DNA of 32,687 nucleotides. Origin: Bacteroidales bacterium. GTDB lineage: Bacteria > Bacteroidota > Bacteroidia > Bacteroidales > JAADJA01. The stretch covers positions 1-32,687 of the forward strand of contig JAIOZL010000049.1 of NCBI GenBank assembly GCA_021740645.1, given 5' to 3'. Positions within the stretch are counted from its first letter, which is position 1. The number at the start of each line of letters is the position of its first letter. The notes below the pieces were generated by a model. The model was not told the origin of the DNA. It did not search any database and was given only the letters and a program-made list of their open reading frames with translations. Shown here one piece after another: positions 24,381 to 32,478 of the stretch. A program made the position numbers and the translations under genes.

Positions 24381-24794
24381 TTATTTTAAATGTTTATATA
24401 AGTCAGAAAATTCAATTTTGATCTGATCGCGAACCTTACGGTAAACCGGCAACACCTCTTCTTCAGTACCTTTTGCATTGGCCGGATCTTCAAAGCCAAG
24501 ATGTATCCTATGTTTAACATTCCCTGTAAATACCGGGCAAACTTCTTTCGCTCCGTCGCATACCGTAATCACATAATCAAAGTCTTTATCCAGGTAATTT
24601 TTTACACTTTCCGGAATTTGCCGGCTGATGTCAATGCCTGCTTCCTGCATAACCTTTACTGCATAAGGATTGACTTTTCCTTCGGCTATGGTTCCGGCGG
24701 AATAAACTTCCAGATGAGGGTCAAATGATCTTAAAAATCCTTCGGCCATCTGGCTGCGGCAGGTATTCCCGGTACAAATGATTAGTATTTTCAT
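24381..24794 (-). CDS. arsC: Arsenate reductase, LMW-phosphatase (thioredoxin-coupled) type
   Basis: 137 residues. The P-loop CTGNTCRS gives nucleophile Cys7 and the following Arg13. The redox pair Cys79 and Cys86 (VITVCDGAKEVCPVF) matches the C10/C82/C89 relay of the thioredoxin-dependent ArsC class. It reduces arsenate to arsenite for efflux or methylation by its neighbours. Lies 16 bases after arsR and 8 bases before arsM. A protein tyrosine phosphatase is unlikely because of the second Cys pair. Confidence 0.92.
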   Translation of the reverse strand: MKILIICTGNTCRSQMAEGFLRSFDPHLEVYSAGTIAEGKVNPYAVKVMQEAGIDISRQIPESVKNYLDKDFDYVITVCDGAKEVCPVFTGNVKHRIHLGFEDPANAKGTEEEVLPVYRKVRDQIKIEFSDLYKHLK

Positions 24795-24810
24795 CTTGTA
24801 ATTTTATAAT

Positions 24811-25128
24811 TTAACAACATTTCATATTGGTTATCAATTTCTCCATCCTCTGTTTCAATTTTAAGATCACTTCCTGGTCAAGACAATAGTTGGTTTTAAT
24901 GCCTGAAATATGTCCCTGAATTAGTCCTGCCTTTTTAAGCTCGGCTAAATGCTGGTTGATGGTGGTCCGGCCCAAAGGCAATTCATTGGAAATATCACCT
25001 GTAAAACAAGTATTTGTTTCTGCCAAAAAATTGAGGATGGCAAGGCGTGCAGGGTGCCCAAGCGCTTTGAAAAGTAAGGCACTGCTTTGTAAATCTTTAT
25101 CGAATAATTCAAGTTTTGCTGTGGGCAT
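24811..25128 (-). CDS. arsR: ArsR-family arsenic-responsive repressor
   Basis: 105 residues, a single winged HTH: LFKALGHPARLAILNFL, then the recognition helix LGRTTINQHLAELKKAGLI. The classical ELCVCD metal-site motif is absent; one Cys41 (ETNTCFTGD) sits near that place, and others are Cys82 and the terminal Cys104-Cys105. Arsenite sensing may therefore use a Cys41 plus C-terminal CC arrangement, as in ArsR types with relocated sites. It heads the arsRCM-acr3 run and should bind the two inverted repeats at 25194-25241. Confidence 0.9.
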   Translation of the reverse strand: MPTAKLELFDKDLQSSALLFKALGHPARLAILNFLAETNTCFTGDISNELPLGRTTINQHLAELKKAGLIQGHISGIKTNYCLDQEVILKLKQRMEKLITNMKCC

Positions 25129-25193
25129 TTTTTAAAATTTTGATTGATGAATGTTAAATGTTTAAATAATTTAAAAATTCATCACATTAATGA

Positions 25194-25211
25194 TGACGTA
25201 AAAGTACGTCA
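25194..25211 (-). promoter_or_regulatory. ArsR-type operator 1
   Basis: Perfect dyad TGACGTA-AAAG-TACGTCA. On the minus strand its middle reads TACTTTTA, close to the -7 consensus, so a bound repressor would cover the promoter of arsR. Confidence 0.75.
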
Positions 25212-25223
25212 TTAATTTTAAAC

Positions 25224-25241
25224 TGACGTATTTTTACGTTA
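25224..25241 (-). promoter_or_regulatory. ArsR-type operator 2
   Basis: Dyad TGACGTA-TTTT-TACGTTA with one mismatch. It begins exactly 30 bases from operator 1, about three helical turns, so two dimers could sit on the same face of the DNA. Confidence 0.7.
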
Positions 25242-25295
25242 ATAAATTCTTAATTTTTTTAAAGGAAATAAAACGGGGGTAGATGAACTGTGATT

Positions 25296-27518
25296 TTAGT
25301 CGATAATAAACCGAATGCCGGCATTGATTGACCGCCCGATTACCGGTCCCCAGATCATAGAACTATCAAAATAATCACCAAAAGGATCATCCGAAGAAAG
25401 GATGGGATTTGTTTGTTTATAATTGGTGAGGTTCTCCGCACCAAAGTAAACTTCCCATTGCCTGAATTTCCGGAGTATTTGTGCGTGAATAATGATGTAA
25501 GCCGGTGACGTTTCATCTAATTGATAGGCTACAGGATTACCTTTTGTATCAGGCAAATTGCTTTCGCCATTAAATTGTGTAGTAAAAGTGAAATTCCATT
25601 TTTCATACTTCGATGAATAATGCAGCGATACCAATCCTTTATGAGGGCTGGATAATGGTTTCCGGATCAAGGCCTCATCCATGGTAACTTTTACATCACT
25701 ATACCTGTACGCCAGGGTCATTTCAAAACCTTTAAATAAGTCAAGGATAAGGTCGGTTTGAAAACTATTGGACCAGGATTTACCTTTTAGGTTATAGAAA
25801 TATACATTGGTTGGTTCCTTATTTACATCAATTACAATTTGATTCTGGAAAATGGTGCGGTAAAAATCAACGTTAAGGGTAAAGTTGCGTTGCTCATCCA
25901 GTTTAAATTTCTGGATAAAGTTTCCGCCAAAATTCCATGCCCTTTCCAATTTAAAATCTTCTTTAAAAATAAACCTGCGCGAACTCGCCATCAATCCAAT
26001 ATTCTCCGGAAGAACAAAAGCTGACCGGATTCCTCTTCCCGCTGAAAAACGAACAGAACTAGTTTCACTTAACTGGTATTTAATGTGCACACGGGGCACA
26101 AAAAAGAAACCGTGATCATTATGATGATCACCCCTTATGCCTGTAATTACGGTGAACTTATCACTGCTGTAGGTATACTCAGAATAAGCCCCAACAACCA
26201 GTTCATTTCTGTTAAGGGTTGTATCCGTAAGTTTCTCTTCCAAATTATCTAAGACCAAACTAAGGCCACTTACCAGTTTGTGATGGTTATTTGAAAGATT
26301 CGTTTGGTATAAGGTTCTTAGATTAAAACTATTTTGAGTTGCATCATATTTGCGAAGCCCAAACATGGCATCCATCGAATGGTAAACAAAGTTTGCATTG
26401 ATCCCCAGGCTGCCATTGTTTTCACTATCCAATAAAATACCTGTATTTTCAAATAGTGTAAACCTTGAGGATAAAATATCTATCCCATAGTATGGATTAA
26501 TATCAGAATTTTTTTCAGGATCATAAGCCGTCTGCCCACCAACCCTATCTTCATTTAATAGTTCGAATCCGAACCTGCTTTTAATTTTATTGTCGTGGTT
26601 GAAAAAATACCTGTTTGAAAGCATCAAAAGCTTACCGGTTGGTAAATCCAGGAAACCATCCCCATTATTGTCCACTTTATTTTCCAGGCCCGATGCATGA
26701 AGCAGAACCACAGATTTTAATTTCTCATTGACATTGAATGAGCTATTCGCATTAAATTCAACCCGCTGATGTTCGTTTGCAAAAAGATCAAGATAGAGTT
26801 TTTCATCCCCTTCCGGTTTTTTCAGGTCAATGTTGATTTGGCCCGTTATGCTTTCATATCCCGCCATAACCGAGGATGTTCCCTTCGAAATACTAATGGA
26901 ATGAAGCCAAGGGCCCGGAACATAATTTAAACCATAGGTTGAGGCGAGCAAGCGGAGGGTCGGTTGGTTTTCAGTGAGTATCTGACTATAAATACCAGCC
27001 AGTCCGAGCATTTGGATTTGTTTTGCCCCGGATACTGCATCGGTATAGCCGACATCCACCGTTGCACTGGTTTCAAAACTCTCTGCCAGGCTACAACAGG
27101 CAAGCCGTTGTAATCCATCGCTGCTTATCATCTCTGTATTCAAAGGGCTGATAGCAGACAGTGCATGGGCATCCCGTTTACCTTTAACCACAAAATCATC
27201 CAACTGCGACCCTGCCTCCAAATAAATTTCAAGTAAACCGCTACTTTCAACAACCACAATCGTGTCGGAAATATATCCCACATAACTTACCACGAGGCGA
27301 TTTTGATTTTGCAGGTTTCCTTTAATTTCAAAATAACCTGAAGCGTCCGATACAGTGCCCATAGTAGATTCCTGCCAATACACATTGGCCGAAGGCAAGG
27401 GTACCTTGTTGCCCTGTTCGTTGATTGTTTTTACAAATCCCTTAACAAGGATATCCTGACCAGCCAGATGGATCGTAAAAAACCCAAATAAGATGAAGAA
27501 AAAATATTTTTTAACCAT
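25296..27518 (-). CDS. TonB-dependent outer-membrane receptor
   Basis: 740 residues with a signal peptide (FFFILFGFFTIHLAGQ). A carboxypeptidase-D-regulatory-like domain (~23-110, PLPSANVYWQESTMGTVSDA, then YFEIKG) precedes the plug (~115-245). Within the plug lies LQRLACCSLAESFETSATVD, typical of a Bacteroidota receptor group often found beside metal genes. A long beta-barrel of alternating strands closes with an aromatic/hydrophobic end (INAGIRFIID). It imports a ligand across the outer membrane with TonB energy; the ligand is unknown. Its place between an ArsF-like protein (22 bases upstream) and arsR suggests a link with metal or arsenic compounds, by context only. Confidence 0.87.
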   Translation of the reverse strand: MVKKYFFFILFGFFTIHLAGQDILVKGFVKTINEQGNKVPLPSANVYWQESTMGTVSDASGYFEIKGNLQNQNRLVVSYVGYISDTIVVVESSGLLEIYLEAGSQLDDFVVKGKRDAHALSAISPLNTEMISSDGLQRLACCSLAESFETSATVDVGYTDAVSGAKQIQMLGLAGIYSQILTENQPTLRLLASTYGLNYVPGPWLHSISISKGTSSVMAGYESITGQINIDLKKPEGDEKLYLDLFANEHQRVEFNANSSFNVNEKLKSVVLLHASGLENKVDNNGDGFLDLPTGKLLMLSNRYFFNHDNKIKSRFGFELLNEDRVGGQTAYDPEKNSDINPYYGIDILSSRFTLFENTGILLDSENNGSLGINANFVYHSMDAMFGLRKYDATQNSFNLRTLYQTNLSNNHHKLVSGLSLVLDNLEEKLTDTTLNRNELVVGAYSEYTYSSDKFTVITGIRGDHHNDHGFFFVPRVHIKYQLSETSSVRFSAGRGIRSAFVLPENIGLMASSRRFIFKEDFKLERAWNFGGNFIQKFKLDEQRNFTLNVDFYRTIFQNQIVIDVNKEPTNVYFYNLKGKSWSNSFQTDLILDLFKGFEMTLAYRYSDVKVTMDEALIRKPLSSPHKGLVSLHYSSKYEKWNFTFTTQFNGESNLPDTKGNPVAYQLDETSPAYIIIHAQILRKFRQWEVYFGAENLTNYKQTNPILSSDDPFGDYFDSSMIWGPVIGRSINAGIRFIID

Positions 27519-27540
27519 TATCCTTATTGCAAATAAACAG

Positions 27541-27957
27541 CTATCTCAAAAACTCATTTATTTTCGACTCCAGGCCTTCCCTGAATTTTTCACCCTGGTG
27601 TAACGAATTTTCAAAGGCAAAATCAGTTAGGTCCTTGACGGTTTCTTTTTCCTTTTTCGTTTTGACCAATAAAAGCGTTGGGCCATCAATGTTATATTTC
27701 GTCACAAATTCATTTTCGGCCTCTCCCTGGTAATCAAGGCTGTGTAAAACAATTTTCCCACCGGCAACTTCATCAGCAAATTGAGTGTTCAGTGTTTTGT
27801 TAATGTTTTCCTCGATGGAGAGACAGGTTTGGCACCTTTGTGTCCGGTGGAAATAATAAATATCCATTTGTTTTTTCCTGGTTTCTTCGGTTTCATTTTG
27901 GCCAAAAGCAAAAACCGTTAGGAACATAACGAAAATCAATACACTTGTTTTTCTCAT
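27541..27957 (-). CDS. ArsF-family thioredoxin-fold protein
   Basis: 138 residues. A signal peptide (KTSVLIFVMFLTVFAFGQ) is followed by a thioredoxin-like fold with a redox pair Cys42-Gln-Thr-Cys45 (HRTQRCQTCLSIEENI) and NIDGPTLLLV where thioredoxins have the cis-proline strand. The YYFH-x-x-x-RC-x-TC pattern is that of proteins annotated as ArsF, a partner of ArsE in reducing nitrophenyl arsenicals. No ArsE or ArsG is in the window, so the role here is open: periplasmic redox or thiol-metal delivery to the adjacent receptor. First gene of a two-gene run with the receptor; TAGTTTTG at 28008-28015 is a candidate -7. Confidence 0.75.
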   Translation of the reverse strand: MRKTSVLIFVMFLTVFAFGQNETEETRKKQMDIYYFHRTQRCQTCLSIEENINKTLNTQFADEVAGGKIVLHSLDYQGEAENEFVTKYNIDGPTLLLVKTKKEKETVKDLTDFAFENSLHQGEKFREGLESKINEFLR

Positions 27958-28007
27958 TTTAATAAAATTTTCAAAACTTTATAAATAAATAATCGCCTGT
28001 AAAACTA

Positions 28008-28015
28008 CAAAACTA
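28008..28015 (-). promoter_or_regulatory. -7 promoter element TAGTTTTG (ArsF-like/receptor operon)
   Basis: A perfect TAnnTTTG on the minus strand, 50 bases ahead of the ATG at 27957. No clear TTG at -33. Confidence 0.45.
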
Positions 28016-28154
28016 AAATGAGTATTCATGAATCCCATTGATCGAAATTTGAATTTTGGGTTTAATCTTCGTATTTTTGTTTTTCCGGTTATCCGTGAAT
28101 TATACCAAAATGGATTTTAACATGCCCTATCGAAAAAAACGATAAATAAAAGTG

Positions 28155-28176
28155 TTAATTTAGCGATATATATAAG
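28155..28176 (+). repeat. 22-base inverted copy of part of attC-like site 3
   Basis: Identical, as reverse complement, to 10746-10767. It is followed by arms GTCATAGCCAATTGGCA (28177-28193) and TGCCAACTGGCCATACC (28268-28284), which pair at 13 of 17 positions. This is either a shared cassette-end motif or chance in an AT-rich sequence; the exact length of the match makes chance less likely. Confidence 0.6.
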
Positions 28177-28337
28177 GTCATAGCCAATTGGCAGGGCAGT
28201 GGTATTTTGATAGGGAGGTTAGTAAATTGAAATGAAGTCCAAATTTATAAACATACGTGGGGTAAAATGCCAACTGGCCATACCACGATAACGTTGTACT
28301 TTATTCATAAAAACTATTAATACTCTAAAGTGGAAAG

Positions 28338-29750
28338 ATGAAAGTAATGCTCCTACAACCAACGGCGGGAATATCTACAAATGATATTTATGTCCCAAAG
28401 TATACAAATCCACCAATGGGATTGGCTTATATTGCAGGATATTTAGAGTCTAATAATATTGAAACTTATATTTTAGATTGTTATGTAAATAAATACTCAA
28501 TTGATCAAATTAATAATTTCATCTTAGACTTCAGACCAGAAATCATTGGAATTACCTCGACAACAACCTTAATATATGACGCATATTACATTGCAGAAAT
28601 AATTAAAAGAAAATATCCCGAAATCTTAATAGTTTTTGGAGGATCTCATGCAACAGCTTTGCCAAAAGAAGTTGCATCAAAACATTTTGTAAATATTGTT
28701 TGTATTGGCGAAGGTGAAAAGACAATGCTAGATATTGTTAAAGTATTTAATAATAACAAAGACTTTGAAAAAATCGAAGGTATTGCGATTTGGAAAAACA
28801 ACTCAGTTGTAATTAGAAAGAGAAACAACTTTTTCCAAGATATTGATTCTTTACCTTATCCGGCATATCATCTTTTAGATTTTAACAAGTATAATCCAAA
28901 GCACCAATGGGGAAAGAATAGACAATGGACTCCTATTGTAACTGGCAGAGGCTGCCCATATCATTGTGTATTTTGTCAAGAGCATTCAATTTTTGGAAAA
29001 ACAACAAGATACAGAAGCGCTGAAAGTATTCTTGATGAAATAGTAATGCTGAAAAAGAATTATAATAAAACTCACTTTACCTTTATTGATTCAACCTTTA
29101 CAGAAAATCACAGTAGAATTGTAGAAGTGACAGAACTTATTATCGAGAGAAAAATAAGAATAAGTTGGAATTGTAATTCAAGAGTTGATACATTACCAAA
29201 CACAAGAGTATTAATTAAAATGAGGGAATCTGGATGTAATTCCATTTTCCTAGGTATTGAATCAGGAAATTCTGAATTTCTGCAGAGATACAAAACAACA
29301 ACAATTAAACAATGTGTAAAAGCTGTGGTGGCTTTGAAAAATAACCATATAAATTCTCATTGTTCTTTTATGTTTGGATTACCAGGAGAGAATAAATCAA
29401 CTATTGATAAAACAATTCATTTTAGCAAAATATTAAATCCAACAACTGCTTCTTTTCATATTGTAGTTCCATTTCCCGGCACACCCCTTTTTAATCTTTA
29501 TAATAGAGAAGGCAAAATTATCTCAAAGGACTGGTCAAAATATTATCGTGAACCTGTGATAAAACTTGAAGATTGTTCCACTGATGAATTAAGAGGATTA
29601 AGAATTGCAGCATTTAAACGCTTTTATTTTCGTCCATCCTATATTATAAAATCAATTAGGAATGTCAATAATTTTAAACAACTAATTGATTTTGCATTAT
29701 TAGGAATTAGGTTAATCTTTAACAAGATAGGAGTCGGTCTTGGAAAATAA
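28338..29750 (+). CDS. B12-binding-domain radical SAM protein
   Basis: 470 residues. The N-terminal cobalamin-binding-like domain (~1-140) includes NPPMGLAYIAGYLESNNI and VFGGSHATALP. The radical SAM core has the 4Fe-4S motif GRGCPYHCVFC (Cys206, Cys210, Cys213), then FLGIESGNSEFL and FMFGLPGENK, which are typical core strands. The family makes a 5'-deoxyadenosyl radical and, with methylcobalamin, often methylates unactivated carbons; some members do other chemistry. It starts an AT-rich four-gene run with a glycosyltransferase-like and a sugar amidotransferase-like gene, so a sugar or polyprenyl-linked substrate is a reasonable guess. The substrate cannot be told. Confidence 0.82.
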   Translation: MKVMLLQPTAGISTNDIYVPKYTNPPMGLAYIAGYLESNNIETYILDCYVNKYSIDQINNFILDFRPEIIGITSTTTLIYDAYYIAEIIKRKYPEILIVFGGSHATALPKEVASKHFVNIVCIGEGEKTMLDIVKVFNNNKDFEKIEGIAIWKNNSVVIRKRNNFFQDIDSLPYPAYHLLDFNKYNPKHQWGKNRQWTPIVTGRGCPYHCVFCQEHSIFGKTTRYRSAESILDEIVMLKKNYNKTHFTFIDSTFTENHSRIVEVTELIIERKIRISWNCNSRVDTLPNTRVLIKMRESGCNSIFLGIESGNSEFLQRYKTTTIKQCVKAVVALKNNHINSHCSFMFGLPGENKSTIDKTIHFSKILNPTTASFHIVVPFPGTPLFNLYNREGKIISKDWSKYYREPVIKLEDCSTDELRGLRIAAFKRFYFRPSYIIKSIRNVNNFKQLIDFALLGIRLIFNKIGVGLGK

Positions 29751-30792
29751 AAATCTAAATATCGCTTTTTATATTACACACCCATCTCATGTGTATTTAT
29801 GGATGAGTATTGCGAAACGAATTAAATCACATCATATATATTTCATATCGAAGCCAAAAGATAATTTGTTGGATATATTAAATTCTTTTAATGTTGATTA
29901 CAAAATCATAGGTAGACATCATAATAGTTTAGCAATGAAAGTTTTTTACATTCTAAAACAGTTGTTTTATCTTGGTAGTTTTTTAAAAAAGCAAAAAATA
30001 GATTTGTGCATAGGCATGTATTCATTTGATCTGGCAATATCATCTAAGTTTACAAAATCGAAATGTTTAATTGTCTATTCTGATAATAAACATAGGTGGA
30101 AAGGAAACAAAGTTGAAGAACTATTTTGTAATTTTTTTGCGGATTTTATTTCTTGCCCAAAAGGGGATCAAAAACTTAATAAAAGAGCTGACTTTTGCTT
30201 TAATGGTGTTGTTCCATTAATATATTTGCACCCTGAATATTTTAAACCTAAATTTCAAGCTCTTAAGAAATACAATATTACCATTCCATATGTAATTATT
30301 AAGGAAAAATTGGGATCATCATTACATGATAAACTAAGTTCGAAAAAACTAAATATTGAAAAAATAATAAATGAAATATCCAAGTATGTTAATTCAATTA
30401 TTCTAATTGCACCTAAACAATACTATCATCCTATTGTAAGATCGATATCTGGTTCTGCTGACATTCATGATCTTTTATATTTCTCAGATTTATTTATTGG
30501 AGACAGTGGTATAATGGCCTTCGAATCATCCATTTTAGGAGTACCAACTATAAGATATTCAGACATGATCATTAATATTGAAAATGACCTTGCAGAATAT
30601 GGGATTATAGAAAATTACACTGATATTGACCAATTGCTTTTAAGAACAAAGCAAATATTGACGGATAATAAATATAAGCAAATAAGTAAGAATAAGTCTA
30701 TTAAATATATTAAATCTACAGGTGATACACAAAATTGCATATTAAAGGGAATATTCATGATAATTAGTTTCTTAGAAAAGGATTATTCATGA
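29740..30792 (+). CDS. DUF354/MurG-like glycosyltransferase
   Basis: 350 residues. The start NIAFYITHPSHVYLWMSIAK resembles DUF354 proteins, which have a GT-B fold and begin with a D/I-THP-x-HV-type loop. Further on, LLYFSDLFIGDSGIMAFESS (GDSG at 254-257) and LGVPTIRY form the C-terminal nucleotide-sugar site seen in MurG-type and UDP-GlcNAc-epimerase-like proteins. There is no ATG at the right place: TTG at 29740 is the only suitable start, overlapping the radical SAM gene by 11 bases with GGAG at 29730-29733 as a possible ribosome-binding site. Probably transfers or processes a sugar in glycan synthesis; donor unknown. Confidence 0.7.
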   Translation: MENKNLNIAFYITHPSHVYLWMSIAKRIKSHHIYFISKPKDNLLDILNSFNVDYKIIGRHHNSLAMKVFYILKQLFYLGSFLKKQKIDLCIGMYSFDLAISSKFTKSKCLIVYSDNKHRWKGNKVEELFCNFFADFISCPKGDQKLNKRADFCFNGVVPLIYLHPEYFKPKFQALKKYNITIPYVIIKEKLGSSLHDKLSSKKLNIEKIINEISKYVNSIILIAPKQYYHPIVRSISGSADIHDLLYFSDLFIGDSGIMAFESSILGVPTIRYSDMIINIENDLAEYGIIENYTDIDQLLLRTKQILTDNKYKQISKNKSIKYIKSTGDTQNCILKGIFMIISFLEKDYS

Positions 30793-30819
30793 AATAGAAC
30801 TTAACTAATATGAATAATT

Positions 30820-31920
30820 ATGAGTGAATATATTGAACGATGCACGAAATGTATTATGCCATTTAATTACCCCAAAATTGAATTTGATAATAATGGCGTT
30901 TGTAACTATTGTCGGATTCATAAAGAAAGAAAATACTTAGGATCAGAATTATTAAAAAGAGATATTCTATTTCATGCCCGGGCAAATAATTCAAAATATG
31001 ATTGTGCAGTTAGCTTCAGTGGAGGAAGAGATAGCTCATACTTACTTTATTATTTAAGTCAAGTTCTAAAATTAAATGTAGTTGCATTTACAGTTAACAA
31101 TGGCTACCTTCCACCTGAAACTATTGAAAACATTCGAGCTATTCCTCGACTTCTAAATGTAGATATTGCTATTAATAAGCATTCTTATTTAGATAAGTGC
31201 TTTAATTATCATCTCAAAACGTGGTATAAGAAACCAACAGCTGCTATGGTTCCTGCATTATGTGTTGGATGCAAACTTGGAATGGAAAAAGGTATTTATC
31301 AGCTATTTCAAAAAAATGATGTTTCTGTTTACATCTGGGGAGGAACCCCATTTGAAGGAAATCAATATAAAACAAATCTTCTTCGGTCAAATCCATATCG
31401 CAACGATAAATTTTCACTAGTTTTAGGGTATTTATTACAAGTTTTTAAGAATTACAATTGGTCTTCAAATCCGTATTGTTTATGGATTCAGATTAATGAG
31501 TTTTTCGCTTTTTATGGTAAAAGATACAGAAAGAAACTAAAAAATGAAGGAGTTCTTAGAATATCGCCTTTCCGTAATTATATAAGATGGGAAGAAGATA
31601 AAATTACTTCTACCCTAAATACCAAATTAGATTGGAAGGAAAATAAAAAAACCGGATCATCATGGAGGGGTGATTGTCATATTGCTATTTTAAAACAATA
31701 CCTATACTTAAAAATACTCGGATTTAACGACAAAGATGATGCCCTTAGTGATTTGATACGTGATGGTCAAATATCACGTAAATCAGCAATTGATAGATTA
31801 CAAAGGGAACATTATATTGACGAAGAAGAAATTATAAAAATTATAAAAAAACAAGGTCTTAAATATAGTGATATACAAATTATTCATGAAAATATTAAAA
31901 AGGATTATTTTGATAATTAA
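30820..31920 (+). CDS. N-acetyl-sugar amidotransferase-like PP-loop ATPase
   Basis: 366 residues. Zinc-ribbon-like pairs Cys8/Cys11 (RCTKCIMP) and Cys28/Cys31 (VCNYC) precede the PP-loop SGGRDSSYL (67-75), which binds ATP and activates the substrate as an adenylate. A third Cys pair stands at Cys148/Cys151 (ALCVGCK). This order fits the WbpG/PseA-type sugar amidotransferases of O-antigen and flagellin glycan pathways, which usually use ammonia from HisH/HisF-like partners; those are not in view. Starts 27 bases after the DUF354-like gene. A tRNA-thiolation enzyme is less likely because of the N-terminal RCTKC. Confidence 0.8.
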   Translation: MSEYIERCTKCIMPFNYPKIEFDNNGVCNYCRIHKERKYLGSELLKRDILFHARANNSKYDCAVSFSGGRDSSYLLYYLSQVLKLNVVAFTVNNGYLPPETIENIRAIPRLLNVDIAINKHSYLDKCFNYHLKTWYKKPTAAMVPALCVGCKLGMEKGIYQLFQKNDVSVYIWGGTPFEGNQYKTNLLRSNPYRNDKFSLVLGYLLQVFKNYNWSSNPYCLWIQINEFFAFYGKRYRKKLKNEGVLRISPFRNYIRWEEDKITSTLNTKLDWKENKKTGSSWRGDCHIAILKQYLYLKILGFNDKDDALSDLIRDGQISRKSAIDRLQREHYIDEEEIIKIIKKQGLKYSDIQIIHENIKKDYFDN

Positions 31921-31937
31921 CTATTCCTGGAATAATT

Positions 31938-32342
31938 ATGAAAAGATATACTATATTTCTATTTCTTGCTATCATTATTGCAATATTAGGGACAATCTGT
32001 TCCAACGATTTCATTCAGATGATAGCAAGTATATTTGGTATGAATGTTTTTTGGATAAAGAAAATTGGACATGTTATTATTTTCTTCACAATTAGTTTTC
32101 TTTCGAGTTTAAAGCTTTACACATATATTGACAACATTAAAACAAAAAAAAGAAAACCAAGAATGTTCATTTTCCTTTTTACCAGTTTATCAATATTAAG
32201 TTATTTATTAGAATTAACTCAACATTTTATTTCTAATAGAAAAGCAACTTTTACAGATTGGTTTTTCAGTGAAATTGGAATTATTTTGGGTATTATTGTA
32301 ATTCATTATTGCTATAAAAGTAAGAAATTGAAAATATCTTAA
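31938..32342 (+). CDS. VanZ-like membrane protein
   Basis: 134 residues with about four hydrophobic segments (~4-20, 44-60, 78-92, 112-126). The VanZ pattern is present: IGHVIIFF around 43-50, then LLELTQHFISNRKATFTDWF, in which E, Q, R and D are the conserved polar residues. The function of the family is poorly known (VanZ gives low-level teicoplanin resistance). It starts 17 bases after the amidotransferase-like gene and shares its AT-rich composition, so it belongs to the same run. Such genes are common beside polysaccharide clusters. Confidence 0.78.
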   Translation: MKRYTIFLFLAIIIAILGTICSNDFIQMIASIFGMNVFWIKKIGHVIIFFTISFLSSLKLYTYIDNIKTKKRKPRMFIFLFTSLSILSYLLELTQHFISNRKATFTDWFFSEIGIILGIIVIHYCYKSKKLKIS

Positions 32343-32357
32343 AGAAATGAACGAAAG

Positions 32358-32390
32358 CCCCCCGTTGGCGCGAACTTGAAGCTCATGCCG
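32358..32390 (-). repeat. REP-like repeat, copy D (second palindrome only, inverted)
   Basis: The minus strand reads GCATGAGCTTCAAGTTCGCG then CCAACGGGGG, a diverged copy of the second palindrome of copies A and B. One stem pair becomes G-U wobble in RNA. It lies 89 bases upstream of the RAYT gene, in the opposite orientation to copies A to C. Confidence 0.65.
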
Positions 32391-32478
32391 TACATCAAAC
32401 ACCAATACCTCCTTCTAATACTTTCTTATATAATTTTTACTTTTCCAGCATTTACTCAAATATCTTAACTTTGGTTCA

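Larger units (their letters stand above)
27958..28337. other. 380-base intergenic region with inverted repeat, no gene seen
   Basis: It lies between divergent units (ArsF-like and the radical SAM gene). It contains the candidate -7 element at 28008-28015, a 22-base copy of part of attC-like site 3 at 28155-28176, and imperfect inverted arms at 28177-28193 and 28268-28284. No credible ORF or RNA gene is seen. Confidence 0.6.

Noticed and set aside
28338..32342. Glycan cluster as a prophage or conjugative element
   Set aside because: No integrase, phage structural, relaxase or transfer gene is present; only composition and flanking repeats hint at transfer.
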